A stretch of 64,000 nt of DNA from Gammaproteobacteria bacterium (GTDB taxonomy: Bacteria; Pseudomonadota; Gammaproteobacteria; Pseudomonadales; Azotimanducaceae). The position numbers and the translations under genes are program-made. Where the stretch lies: the NCBI GenBank assembly GCA_007694905.1, contig REEU01000186.1, forward strand, positions 20,419-84,418, given 5' to 3'. The notes under the pieces are model-generated. The model did no database searches. It was not told the DNA's origin and saw only the letters and a program-made list of their open reading frames with translations. This document shows, in pieces, positions 17,938-27,316 of the stretch. Each line of letters begins with the position of its first letter. Position 1 is the stretch's first letter.

Positions 17938-18770
17938 GAGGGCTCCGCAGAATCAGCTTGTGGACGCAACTGCGCCAGCACGGGCGCAGTCTCTGGGCGA
18001 ACGCCCCGCCAGATGAGAAAGGCCTCGGCCGCCTGCTCGACAAGCATGCCGAGACCATCTGCCACGCGGGCCGCACCGAGTTCCTGACAGCGGGTCAGGA
18101 ACGACGTCGGGCGCGCAGCGTACACCATGTCGTAAGCGAACGTGTGTGCATGAACCACACCCGGCGCAAGCTCGGGTAGGGCGCCATCGAGACTGGCAGC
18201 GGTGGCGTTGATCAGCAGGTCTGCTGGCGGCAGCTCTGCCACGGGCATGGCCAGCACCGGGCCGAAATCGGCAAACCGGGAGGCCAGCGCGGCGGCCCGA
18301 TCCGGCGACCGGTTGCCAATCACCAGACGCGCCACCCCAGCGTTCAGCAGGGGCTCGATCACGCCTGCGGCGGCGCCACCTGCTCCGAGCATGACCACGG
18401 TGCAGGCCTGCAGCGGGCACCTCAAGTTGCACTCGAGATCGCGCCGCAGCCCGATGCCATCGGTATTGAAAGCCGTGAGCCGACCATCGGCTTCCCGGCG
18501 CAACGTATTCGCGGCGCCGGCTCGAGCGACGGCGGCATCGCAGGCATCGGCCAGCCCGATGGCCTCACCCTTGAACGGTAACGTGACGTTGGCGCCGCGG
18601 CCCCCTGCCGCGAAAAAGGCCCGCGCCGTTCCAGCGAAGTCGTCGCGGGGCGCCTCGATGGCCTCATACGTGAGGGACTCACCAGTCTGAGCAGCGAACA
18701 GGGCATGAATCCGGGGCGACAGGCTGTGCGCCACCGGATGGCCGAACACGGCGTACCGATCCGCCACCAT
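17934..18770 (-). CDS. aroE: shikimate dehydrogenase
   Basis: Reduces 3-dehydroshikimate to shikimate with NADPH in aromatic amino-acid synthesis. The 278-aa protein shows the shikimate-binding HSLSPRIH, the catalytic lysine in NVTLPFKGEA, the aspartate in AFNTDGIG, the dinucleotide loop GAGGAA and the NADP-phosphate pocket NRSPDR. The ATG at 18770 shares one base with the tsaC stop (TGATG), and the gene overlaps prlC by 4 nt, so it is the middle of a tightly coupled set. Confidence 0.96.
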   Translation of the reverse strand: MVADRYAVFGHPVAHSLSPRIHALFAAQTGESLTYEAIEAPRDDFAGTARAFFAAGGRGANVTLPFKGEAIGLADACDAAVARAGAANTLRREADGRLTAFNTDGIGLRRDLECNLRCPLQACTVVMLGAGGAAAGVIEPLLNAGVARLVIGNRSPDRAAALASRFADFGPVLAMPVAELPPADLLINATAASLDGALPELAPGVVHAHTFAYDMVYAARPTSFLTRCQELGAARVADGLGMLVEQAAEAFLIWRGVRPETAPVLAQLRPQADSAEPS

Positions 18771-19342
18771 CAGCCACCGCCCCGGATCACGCTGCCACCC
18801 GCAAGCGATCGGATTTCCGAGGGCCCCGTGTAGCCCCCGAGCCGTCCCGGAAGAACGTAATCGACGGCCGGACCAAAGTACTGACGCACGCGCAAAGCCG
18901 TGAGCGCCGGCACGCGACCCGACGGATTCGCGGACGTGGAAACCAGGGGCAGCCCAGAGCGTTCGCACAGCTCCCTGGCCTGATCGTGACGCGTCACCCG
19001 GATCGCCAGCGTCGCATGGCGACCGCGCAGCAGCTCCGGCACCTCGCGCCGAGCCGGTATCAGCCAGGTGATCGGCTTGTCGGTGGGCGCCTCAATGCGC
19101 GCTCGATCCGAATCAGACACCTGTTCCAGCAGCGGCAGCACCTGAGCGAGCTCGGCACAGATCAGGATCAGCCCTTTATATGCAGGCCGGGACTTGAGTG
19201 TGAGGATCCTGCGCACCGCTGCCGGCGCAAACGGGTCGCAGGCCAGACCCCAGACCCCCTCCGTGGGATGAGCGACGACGCCACCGGCCCGCAGGGTGGC
19301 TACGGCAATCTCGATATGCTGATGGTCGCTGCGCAAGGCCAC
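18770..19342 (-). CDS. tsaC: threonylcarbamoyl-AMP synthase
   Basis: YrdC/Sua5-family enzyme that makes threonylcarbamoyl-AMP for the t6A modification of tRNA position 37. The 190-aa length fits the short TsaC type without the Sua5 extension. Visible motifs are HPTEGVWGLACDP near the N-terminus, LKSRPAYKGLILI, and the C-terminal VSTSANPSG. Between dprA and aroE as in Pseudomonas and E. coli; one-base overlap with aroE. Confidence 0.95.
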   Translation of the reverse strand: MALRSDHQHIEIAVATLRAGGVVAHPTEGVWGLACDPFAPAAVRRILTLKSRPAYKGLILICAELAQVLPLLEQVSDSDRARIEAPTDKPITWLIPARREVPELLRGRHATLAIRVTRHDQARELCERSGLPLVSTSANPSGRVPALTALRVRQYFGPAVDYVLPGRLGGYTGPSEIRSLAGGSVIRGGG

Positions 19343-19397
19343 GCGGGTGGGTCCGGATCAGGCTGACAAGGCGGCGAGAATAGCATCCGCAGGGCGG

Positions 19398-20459
19398 CTA
19401 CTGGAGCCGAATCCAGCGCTGCCGTTCACGCGCGATGCGGCCATCGAGTTCGAGTTCGAACAGGCGCGCATTGAGGGTGGCGGCATCGAGCCCGGAGCGC
19501 TGGAGCAGGGCATCGAACACCGTCCCGTCGGCATCCAGCAGTCCCAGCAACGGATCCTCCCGCCCGTCCTGCGACGCGGCGGCCTCGATATGGGGCGCTT
19601 CGGGACCCGCTGCTGCCAGACTTGCGGTCAGCTCGGACGGCAGTTCCTCAAGAATGTCGCCGACAGCGGCAACCAGCCTGGCGCCGTCACGAATCAGACG
19701 GTGGCAGCCCGCGCCGCCCGGGTCCCGGGCCGTGGTCGGCAGCGCGAAGACCTCGCGTCCCTGCTCGGCGGCCAGCCGGGCGGTGATCAGAGACCCGGAT
19801 CGTTCGCTGGCCTCCACGACCACGACACCCAGGGCGAGGCCGGCGATGATGCGATTGCGGCGCGGAAAATGCTGCGGCGCCGGCGCCGTGGCCGGCAGGA
19901 ATTCGCTGACCAGGGCGCCGTCGCGGCAGATGCGGTGAGCCAGATCGTGATGGCGCCTGGGATGGATGCGGTCCAACCCGCTGCCGAGCACCCCAACGGT
20001 CAGGCCACCGACTGCAAGTACAGCCTCATGGGCTGCACCATCGATGCCGAGCGCCAGACCGCTGGTGACGACAAACCCTGCAGCCGACAGCTCGCTGGCG
20101 ATCCAGGCGGCATCCGCAAGCCCCCTGCGCGAGGCGCGCCGCGCGCCCACCACGGCGATCTGGGGACACCCCAGAACGCCGGGGTCCCCCCGCACGAAGA
20201 GCAGCGCAGGTGGATCCGGAATCATGGCGAGGACCGCGGGATAGCGGTCGTCGCCCGGCGTCAGCAGCACGATGTCACGCTCCGCACAGGAGTCGAGCAC
20301 GCTGCGGATGCGAGCGTCGGGCACGCTGGCGCGCGCCGAGCCGATCCAGGCCCTGATCGGCTCGGTCATCGCCTCCGCGCGAAGCACATGCCCCCAGCGC
20401 ATCGGCCCGACGCCTTCGGCCAACGCCAGCGCGATCCAATCCTCGACGGTGAGATCCAA
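19398..20459 (-). CDS. dprA: DNA-processing protein DprA
   Basis: Binds incoming single-stranded DNA in transformation and loads RecA. The core Rossmann-like domain is intact: VVGARRASRRG, SGLALGIDGAAHEA, a PRRNRIIAGLALGVVVVEA segment and SGSLITARLAAEQGREVFA; a C-terminal winged-helix (DML1) domain follows. No ATG lies near the N-terminus of the conserved sequence. A TTG at 20459, six bases after GGAG, gives the usual LTVEDWIALALAEG start and 353 aa, so it is the preferred start. Reading further upstream yields about 115 residues of low-complexity sequence. Confidence 0.92.
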   Translation of the reverse strand: MDLTVEDWIALALAEGVGPMRWGHVLRAEAMTEPIRAWIGSARASVPDARIRSVLDSCAERDIVLLTPGDDRYPAVLAMIPDPPALLFVRGDPGVLGCPQIAVVGARRASRRGLADAAWIASELSAAGFVVTSGLALGIDGAAHEAVLAVGGLTVGVLGSGLDRIHPRRHHDLAHRICRDGALVSEFLPATAPAPQHFPRRNRIIAGLALGVVVVEASERSGSLITARLAAEQGREVFALPTTARDPGGAGCHRLIRDGARLVAAVGDILEELPSELTASLAAAGPEAPHIEAAASQDGREDPLLGLLDADGTVFDALLQRSGLDAATLNARLFELELDGRIARERQRWIRLQ

Positions 20460-20621
20460 GGTATGCTCCAGAGCGATTCCTGGAGGGAAGTATCCGCCAT
20501 TCGCCACCCCTGGCCAGGCGTGAAGCGCCCGTCGTCGTGTGCGCCTGCGCCCCCGCAACGCGTTCGATCCAGCGTACGGATTCACGACTTTGTCATCCGC
20601 AGACCTGCAACCTGAGCTAGC

Positions 20622-21560
20622 ATGCACAGGATGATGACTTCCCTGCGCAGCGTCGGCGTCTTGAGTCTCGCCCTCTGGCTCTCTGGCTGCTGCCCGGGCG
20701 ATCAGACCGACGCCCGCGGCTGGCCGCGGGAACTGGTGCTGGGCCTGGTTCCGGCGCTCGAAGCCGAGGCACTGGTGGAGAACCTGGATCCGCTGACGCA
20801 GCATCTGGAGGCCGAACTCGGCCTACCGGTGCGCAGCTTCGTGCCCGGGGACTACACCGGGCTGGTGGAGGCGCTCGGTTCCGGCCGCGCCGACATCGGC
20901 ATGCTGCCCCCCTTCGCCGCGATGCTGGGCATGCGCCGCTACGATCTCGAGCCGGTGCTGATCTCGGTGCGTCTCGGGGAGACCGGCTACCAGACCCAGT
21001 GGTTGACCAACGATGCCAGCGTCTGTGACGCAGCTCCCGAGCCCGATGCCAACGACATGCTGGCCTGTCACGGGTCCATCGAACAGGTCCGCGGTCATAC
21101 CATCGCCTTCACCGACCCGAACTCGACCTCGGGCTATCTGTTCCCGGCGCTGCAGCTGCTCGACGCAGGCATCGATCCCGAGTCCGACATCCGCAGTCTC
21201 TACGTCGGCGGGCACGATGCCGCGGTGCTGGCAGTGCGCGCCGGCAACGTACGTTTCGGCACCTCCTACGACGATGCCCGCAACATGGTCCGACCGCAGT
21301 ATCCTGACGTGGGCCAGCGGGTCATCCGATTCAATCACGCCCCCATGATCCCCAACGATGGCGTCACCCTGCGCCCGGGCCTGCCGGAAGACCTGCGCCA
21401 AGCCATCATGGATGCCTTCATGTCCCTCGAATCGACCCAACAGCACCTGCCCCGGGAAGAGCGGGTGCTGTGGGTGCTCTACGAGATCGACGGCTTCCAA
21501 CCGCTCACCCCCGGGGTCTACGACCCGGTGGCCGCCAGCTACGACCGCCTGCGGCGCTGA
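20622..21560 (+). CDS. PhnD-type ABC transporter substrate-binding lipoprotein
   Basis: Periplasmic binding protein for a phosphate-like anion (phosphonate, phosphite or similar). The 312-aa product has a lipoprotein signal (lipobox LSGC, Cys23 next to a second Cys24). Family features are FVPGDYTGLVEALGSGRADIGMLPP, then AFTDPNSTSGYLFP, and a C-terminal helix region. An insert near 130-148 contains two cysteines that could pair. First gene of a four-gene importer set; no phosphonate catabolic gene lies in the window, so the ligand is open. Start codons at 20622 and 20631 are both possible. Confidence 0.87.
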   Translation: MHRMMTSLRSVGVLSLALWLSGCCPGDQTDARGWPRELVLGLVPALEAEALVENLDPLTQHLEAELGLPVRSFVPGDYTGLVEALGSGRADIGMLPPFAAMLGMRRYDLEPVLISVRLGETGYQTQWLTNDASVCDAAPEPDANDMLACHGSIEQVRGHTIAFTDPNSTSGYLFPALQLLDAGIDPESDIRSLYVGGHDAAVLAVRAGNVRFGTSYDDARNMVRPQYPDVGQRVIRFNHAPMIPNDGVTLRPGLPEDLRQAIMDAFMSLESTQQHLPREERVLWVLYEIDGFQPLTPGVYDPVAASYDRLRR

Positions 21561-21586
21561 GCCATCACCATGCCGCAAGGAGCACC

Positions 21587-22378
21587 ATGATCCGCGAAGC
21601 CGCCATCCGATTCGAAGGCGCCCGGGTCGTCTACCCCAATGGCGCGGTGGGTCTCGCTAGCGTCGACCTCAGCATCGCCCCGGGGGAGTTCGTGGTGGTG
21701 GTGGGCTCGTCCGGCGCCGGCAAATCGACGCTGCTGCGGGCGGTGAACGGCCTGACGCCGCTCAGCGCCGGCAGCGTGGCCGTGCAGGGCCAGCCGGTGC
21801 CAAGAAGCGAAGGACGCGCGCTGCGCCGGCTGCGGGCCCAGGTGGGCATGATCTTCCAGGACTTCCGCATCACGCGCCGGCTGACGGTGATGACCAATGT
21901 GCTGGTCGGCCGCGTCGCCCATGTTCCCGCCTGGCGCGCCATGCTCAACCTGTGGCCGGCGGCGGATCGGGAGATTGCATTCCGGGCCCTGGAACGGGTG
22001 GGCATCACCGACAAGGCCTGGGTGCGCGCCGGAGACCTGTCCGGCGGTCAGCAGCAGCGGGTCGGCATCGCCCGCGCCCTGGCCCAGGAGCCCGCCATCA
22101 TTCTCGCCGACGAACCGGTGGCTTCGCTGGACCCGGTGACCACCCACCAGATCATGCGCGACCTGGTGCGCATCAATCAGGAACTCGGGATCACGACCGT
22201 GGTGAACCTGCACTTCCTGGATCTGGCGCGTCGCTACGGCCAGCGCATCGTCGGCCTGCGTAACGGTGAGGTGGTGTACGACGGTCGCGCCGAAAGCGTG
22301 ACTCAGGAGGACTTCCGCCACATTTATGGACGCGACCCGGACGCCGGCGACGTGCTCGACGGGCAGGCCGCTCGATGA
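21587..22378 (+). CDS. PhnC-type ABC transporter ATP-binding protein
   Basis: ATPase of the importer, 263 aa. Walker A GSSGAGKST (40-48), signature LSGGQQQRVGIARAL (from about 151), Walker B IILADEP and the switch histidine (VVNLHFLDLA) are all intact. The start at 21587 is fixed by AAGGAG five bases upstream; longer readings overlap the binding-protein gene. Overlaps the first permease gene by 4 nt (ATGA). Confidence 0.92.
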   Translation: MIREAAIRFEGARVVYPNGAVGLASVDLSIAPGEFVVVVGSSGAGKSTLLRAVNGLTPLSAGSVAVQGQPVPRSEGRALRRLRAQVGMIFQDFRITRRLTVMTNVLVGRVAHVPAWRAMLNLWPAADREIAFRALERVGITDKAWVRAGDLSGGQQQRVGIARALAQEPAIILADEPVASLDPVTTHQIMRDLVRINQELGITTVVNLHFLDLARRYGQRIVGLRNGEVVYDGRAESVTQEDFRHIYGRDPDAGDVLDGQAAR

Positions 22379-23166
22379 GCGACGCTGTCACGCGACCGCT
22401 GCGACCGGCCCGGAACTGGGCGCTGATCATCGGCGCCGTCACGGCCGTCACTTTGATGACCTGGTGGTCTGGCCGGGGTATCCGTTTCTCGCTCACCGAA
22501 CTCGCCTGCAACCTTCCGGGTGGCAGACGCCTGCTGGTGGAGTCCTGGCCGCCGGAGTTCAGCTTCTTTCCCCGGCTGCTGGCACCGCTGCTGGAGACAC
22601 TGCAGATCGCGGTGGTCGGCACAGTCATCGGCGGCATCCTGGCGGTACCGGTGGCCGTCCTCGCAGCACGCAACCTGACACCCGGATTTCTGGTCTGGTT
22701 CGTTGATCGCAACTTCATGAACATCCTGCGTACGCTGCCGGACCTGTTCTGGGCCATGCTGTTCGCGGCCGCCGTCGGTTTCGGGCCCATTGCCGGCGCC
22801 CTGGCCCTGACGGTATTCACCGTTGCGGTGATATCCAAGCTCTGGTCCGAATCCCTCGAAGCCATCGACATGGGCGTACCGGAGGCCGTCCGTGCCAGCG
22901 GCGGCAGCTGGCTGCAGATGCTGCAGTTCGGCGCCATTCCGCAGGCCCTGCCGCACTATGTCTCCTACGCGCTGTACGCCTTCGAGCTGAACGTGCGGGC
23001 ATCGATGATCCTCGGCCTCGTCGGCGCCGGCGGTATCGGCATGGTGCTCGAGACCCAGCGCAGCACCTTCGAGTACCCCCGGGTGACCCTGATCGTCCTC
23101 TCGGTGCTGGTGATCGTACTGATCATCGAGCAGGTCTCCGAAAGCATCCGCAGGCGGCTGATATGA
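22375..23166 (+). CDS. PhnE-type ABC transporter permease, first
   Basis: Inner-membrane permease of 263 aa. About six hydrophobic segments, with the domain core LAPLLETLQIAVVGTVIGGILAVP and the ATPase-docking loop around ESLEAIDMGVPEAVRASGGSW (EAA-type motif). The C-terminus ends in a basic tail (ESIRRRLI) like its partner. Overlaps phnC-type and second permease genes by 4 nt each. Confidence 0.9.
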   Translation: MSDAVTRPLRPARNWALIIGAVTAVTLMTWWSGRGIRFSLTELACNLPGGRRLLVESWPPEFSFFPRLLAPLLETLQIAVVGTVIGGILAVPVAVLAARNLTPGFLVWFVDRNFMNILRTLPDLFWAMLFAAAVGFGPIAGALALTVFTVAVISKLWSESLEAIDMGVPEAVRASGGSWLQMLQFGAIPQALPHYVSYALYAFELNVRASMILGLVGAGGIGMVLETQRSTFEYPRVTLIVLSVLVIVLIIEQVSESIRRRLI

Positions 23167-23948
23167 CGCCGGGCACCACGCTGCAACCACCCGCCGGCAT
23201 AGGCTGGGCCACCCGCGTCACGCTGGTCATCGCCTTTACGTTCCTGATCTGCGCCTGGGCCATCGATCTGACACCGGCTGCGCTCGCAAACCTTCCCAGG
23301 CAGATGGCAATGGTGCTCAGCTTTTTCTACCCCGCAGACATGGACTACGGCTGGTCCAGGGTACTGCCGGCCCTGCTGGAGTCCATTCACATCGCTTGGA
23401 TCGGCACCATCATCGGCGCCGCGATCTCCCTGCCGCTGGCTTTGCTCGGCGCACGCACACTGTTTCCACGCATCGCCCGCCTGGTGAAGCTGATTTCGGC
23501 CACGGCACGGGCGTTTCCCGAGATTCTGCTGGCCATCTACTTCGTCCCCATTGTCGGACTCGGCGCGTTCGCCGGCGCCCTCGCCATCGGTATCTCGTCC
23601 GTCGGCATGCTCACCAAGCTGGGCGCGGAAGTGGTGGAATCCATCGACATGGGCCCCGTCGAAGCGGTGCAGGCGGCGGGCGGTTCCCGGCTGCTGGCGC
23701 TGCGGTATGCTGTCGTTCCGCAGGTGCTGCCTGAAATCGTGGCGCACTGGCTGTTCCGCTTCGAGCTGAACATCAGGGCCTCCGCCGTACTCGGCGTGGT
23801 GGGCGCCGGCGGTGTCGGCGGCGTCCTGCTCAACACGCTGCGCTATCGCCACTTCGAGAAAGCCGCCGCCGTCCTGCTGCTGACGATCGTGGTGGTGCTG
23901 ATCATCGACATGATGTCGGGCGCGATCCGGCGCCGGCTGCTGAGGTAA
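23163..23948 (+). CDS. PhnE-type ABC transporter permease, second
   Basis: Second permease, 261 aa, paralogous to the preceding one: LPALLESIHIAWIGTIIGAAISLP and the docking loop EVVESIDMGPVEAVQAAGGSR align with the first copy, and both end in IRRRL. The pair most likely forms a heterodimer, as in PhnE1/PhnE2 systems. The dGTPase-like gene begins 5 nt after its stop. Confidence 0.9.
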   Translation: MTPGTTLQPPAGIGWATRVTLVIAFTFLICAWAIDLTPAALANLPRQMAMVLSFFYPADMDYGWSRVLPALLESIHIAWIGTIIGAAISLPLALLGARTLFPRIARLVKLISATARAFPEILLAIYFVPIVGLGAFAGALAIGISSVGMLTKLGAEVVESIDMGPVEAVQAAGGSRLLALRYAVVPQVLPEIVAHWLFRFELNIRASAVLGVVGAGGVGGVLLNTLRYRHFEKAAAVLLLTIVVVLIIDMMSGAIRRRLLR

Positions 23949-23953
23949 CGTTC

Positions 23954-24979
23954 GTGACGGACACATCCACCACAGCGGTGCTGCGCCTGAATCGGCGGGA
24001 GGACCGGGAACGGCTCGAGCATGCGCGGCTCTCGCCGCTGGCCACCAAGGTCACCGAGAGCCGGGGCCGGGAACAGCAAGAACCCCCGGACCCGTTCCGG
24101 ACCGCATTCGAGCGGGATCGGGACCGGGTGCTGCACTCAAAGGCGTTTCGCCGCCTGAAGCACAAGACGCAGGTCTTCATCAATCCCGAAGGTGATCACT
24201 TCGTCACCCGCATGACCCACACGCTGCAGGTGACCCAGGTGGCACGGGCACTGGCCCAGGCCCTGGACCTCAACGAGACGCTGACTGAGGCCATCTGTCT
24301 CGGACATGACTGTGGTCACACGCCCTTCGGCCATGCCGGCGAGGCAGCGCTGTCAGAGCGGATCGCGGACGGCGAGTGGCTGCACGCGGATCAGGGTGTA
24401 CGCATCTTCCGGGTATTGGAGCCCTGCAATCTGAGCTGGGAAGTGCTGGACGGCATCCGCGCCCACACCTGGCGCGTCAAACCCCCGCCGGCTACCCCCG
24501 AAGGCTGGCTATGCCGGTATGCCGATCGCATCGCCTACCTCACCCATGACATGCTCGACGCCATGCGAGCCGGCGCGCTCGGACGGAACAGCCTGCCGGC
24601 GTCCGTGGTCGACGTGCTCGGGGAGCCCAATGGGCGCAGCTGGATTCGCAGCATGATCTTCGCCCTGATCGAAGAATCCGCGGCCCGCGGCAAGGTGGTT
24701 ATGGGCGCTGAGGTTCTCGGCGCCATGCGCGAGTTCCGCGACTTCATGTTCGAGAACGTCTACCTGCGCCCTGAAGCAGTGGCCCAGGCAGACAAAGCCC
24801 GCGGCGTCATCCACAGCCTGGTGGACCATCTCGAGCAGCATCCGGACGAGATCCCGGACTCCTACCGCATCGCGGATGCCCCGCTGTCACTGCAGGCGCT
24901 GGACTTCGTCGCGGGCATGACGGATCGCTACGCCCTGGCCATGCACGACCGGATCTTCCGGCCGCGCGGCCTGGTCTGA
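23954..24979 (+). CDS. HD-domain dNTP triphosphohydrolase (dGTPase-like)
   Basis: Predicted to hydrolyse a dNTP to the deoxynucleoside and triphosphate. The 341-aa product has the HD metal site: His89 (MTHTLQV), His118-Asp119 (GHDCGHTPFGHAGE) and Asp190 (CRYADRIAYLTHD). The N-terminal motif FERDRDRVLHSKAFRRLKHKTQV is diagnostic for the Dgt type 2 family. Starts with GTG, 8 nt after a GAGG that overlaps the end of the permease gene, so it looks like the last gene of the importer operon. Converges with the TonB receptor gene, 3 nt apart. Confidence 0.9.
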   Translation: MTDTSTTAVLRLNRREDRERLEHARLSPLATKVTESRGREQQEPPDPFRTAFERDRDRVLHSKAFRRLKHKTQVFINPEGDHFVTRMTHTLQVTQVARALAQALDLNETLTEAICLGHDCGHTPFGHAGEAALSERIADGEWLHADQGVRIFRVLEPCNLSWEVLDGIRAHTWRVKPPPATPEGWLCRYADRIAYLTHDMLDAMRAGALGRNSLPASVVDVLGEPNGRSWIRSMIFALIEESAARGKVVMGAEVLGAMREFRDFMFENVYLRPEAVAQADKARGVIHSLVDHLEQHPDEIPDSYRIADAPLSLQALDFVAGMTDRYALAMHDRIFRPRGLV

Positions 24980-24982
24980 TTA

Positions 24983-27189
24983 TCAATTCCCGCGCCAGGT
25001 CACCGTCAACCCGTACATGCGCGGCTCAGCGATCACGCCGGCCGCGTTCTGACTCAGATTGAACGGACCACGGCCATCGATGGCCTGGGTCACGTGAACC
25101 TTGTCGGTGAGGTTGCGTCCCCAAAGGCTGATGTCGACGTTGTGATCCCGTAGCGACAATACCGCGCGGGCATCGAGCAGGCCGCGCCCGCTGTCCCCGA
25201 TGAGGGCAAAGTTGCTCGGATCATAGAAGACCCGGCTGCGGTGGGAGTACTCGGCGTGCAGCGTCAGCCCCAGACGTGCATCGAGATCTGCGCGATACGT
25301 GGCGCCAATGTTGTAACTATGCTTCGGCGCCCGGGTCAGCCTGTTGCCGCTGAAGTCCACGCCTGCCTCATTGATGAAGTCCTTGTACTTGGTATCGAGG
25401 TACGCGTAATGCCCTGACAGGCTGAACGCGCTCGTGAGCTGGGCAAGCATCTCGAGTTCGATGCCCCGGCTGCGGGCATCGGCAGCGTTGTCGACGATCA
25501 GACGGGCGCCGTCGACCAGCTGGAAGACCTGCAAGTCGTCATAGTCGATGTGGAATGCGGTCAGGTTGGCGCGCAGCCGCCGGTCGAGCAGTTCCGACTT
25601 CAGACCGAGTTCGAACTGCCGCGCCTCCTCCTGATCGAACGGTGTTGACGCCGCGATGCCGTCGGGCGCGGTACCGTTGAAGCCACCGCTCTTGAAACCT
25701 TCGGCGACGCTGAAGTAAACCATCACCTCGTCACGCGGACGCCAGTCCACGGTTACTTTCGGCGTGAACGCATTCCAGCTCTTCGATGCGCTGATGTCGT
25801 AGGGCGCCGCTAGGAAACCGCCGGTGGGATCGAAACCGGCACCGCGGATGTCTGCCTTCTTCTTCTCATAGGTGTAGCGGGCGCCGACAGTGAGGTTCAC
25901 GTCATCTGTGAACGCCCAGGTGCCCTGGCCGAAGAGGGCGTAGCTGGTGGTCTTGTTCTCCTGGAAATAGAAGGTGTTGAAACTGGGAACCGTGCCGGGC
26001 GGGACCTCAAGCAACAGCAGCGCGATGGGCACGTCGTTGCCGGAGAAATCGTTGTTCTCGATGCGCTCGATATCGGCCCGGTAACCGTAGGCGCCTACCA
26101 GCCAATTGAAGCGACCGTCTTCGGTCTGATCGGCGAGCCGCAGTTCCTGGGAGAACTGTTCGATCTCGTCGATGGCATTGCGCACGACCAGCGGCGCGTC
26201 GGAACCGCTGAAGTCCTCCTGGATGTCGTAGTCACCTTTGCGCCATGCCGTAATGGAAGTCACTTCGCCCAGGTTCGAATCCCAGGTGAGGGTTGCGGAC
26301 ATGCCACCGACATCCCGGTCCTGAAATCCGTCCACGGTCTTCTCGTTGAGGAAAGGGTCCGGGCTGCAGGGTGATGGCGCGAACGGCGACCCCGGCGCGA
26401 ACCAGGGGAAGAAGATGAACTGCTCGCCGAGACACTCCCGGTTGTTGCCAGCCAGGCGATCCCGGGAATAGTCCGCCGTCACCAGCAGATCCAGGTCGTC
26501 GCGCGGCGTGAACAGGAGTGACCCGCGCACAGTCACATTGTCCTCGTCGCTGAGCTTTTGGCCCGTCGTGGCACTCGTTGCATAGCCATCACGCTCGGTC
26601 CAGGACAGGCTCAGTTTGCCCGCCAGCGTCTCCGCGAGGGGACCGCTCACGAGCCCTCGCAGACTGCGCCGGTCGAAATTGCCGATCGAAGCCTCCAGAC
26701 GCGCATCGAAGGTCTCGGAGGGTCGCTCGGTGATCAGATTGATGGCCCCGCCGACGACGTTTTTGCCGTAAAGGGTGCCCTGGGGTCCGCGCAGCACCTC
26801 GACCCGGTCGAGGTCGAAGAAATCGAGATCCACGAAACCGGTGCGGCCCATGTAGACGCCGTCGATGAACACCCCGACGGACTGGTCACCGGAGGCGGAC
26901 TGGTCGGTGGAACCAATGCCGCGGATGAAGATCTGGGGTTGGACCGCATTGAAGCGACCCATGGTCAGCCCCGGGTGCGCTGACTGATGTCGTCGAGCGA
27001 GGCAACGCCCGAAAGCCGCAGCGAATCGGCATCGAAGGCCGATATGGCGATGGGGACCTCCTGCAGACTTTCCGCCCGTTTCTGTGCCGTGACGATGATC
27101 TCGTCGAGCACTGCCCGTTGCTGTGCAGATGCAGTGAATGGCAACGTGGCCAGCATGACGCCGGCCACCGCTGTGATTCGCGGTGTCAT
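24983..27189 (-). pseudogene. TonB-dependent outer-membrane receptor with a frameshift
   Basis: Receptor for uptake of a large or hydrophobic ligand, interrupted near its N-terminus. From the ATG at 27189 come a signal peptide (ending TASAQQ), a TonB-box/plug start (LDEIIVTAQKRAESLQEVPIAI) and SLDDISQRT, then a premature TGA at 26967-26965. The neighbouring frame continues at once with PGLTMGRFNAVQPQIFIRG and runs intact to a C-terminal beta strand ending LTVTWRGN. One extra C within the CCCGGGG tract (26969-26975) would restore QRTPGLTM, the expected family sequence. Everything else (plug, about 22-stranded barrel) is complete, so this is either a very recent lesion or a sequencing error. 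Confidence 0.85.
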
Positions 27190-27215
27190 GAGCCCCTCTC
27201 CCCAAACGGACCTTA

Positions 27216-27234
27216 AGTCTCGTTATGCAATGCG
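27216..27234. promoter_or_regulatory. shared operator-like motif, receptor promoter
   Basis: AGTCTCGTTATGCAATGCG, one of three related copies in the module. It lies just downstream of the candidate -10 of the receptor promoter, 27 nt before the start codon, where a repressor would block transcription. The other copies are at 28347 and 31426. Confidence 0.6.
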
Positions 27235-27240
27235 CCTTCG

Positions 27241-27270
27241 AGTATGTTCCTGCGCTCTCGACAGTGTCAA
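27241..27270 (-). promoter_or_regulatory. candidate promoter of the TonB-dependent receptor gene
   Basis: Minus strand TTGACA (27270-27265), 18 nt spacer, CATACT (27246-27241). The -35 is perfect and the -10 is a four-of-six match. The shared motif follows within 10 nt, at the expected transcription start. Confidence 0.4.
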
Positions 27271-27316
27271 GACAGGCCCGGGCAGCGCTTGGGAGGCGGT
27301 CGGTCGGGGGGATGCG

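Noticed and set aside
26965..26980. Programmed ribosomal frameshift in the receptor gene
   Set aside because: The CCCGGGG tract is not in the codon phase of a classical slippery heptamer, and I saw no downstream stimulatory structure. A plain one-base lesion is simpler.
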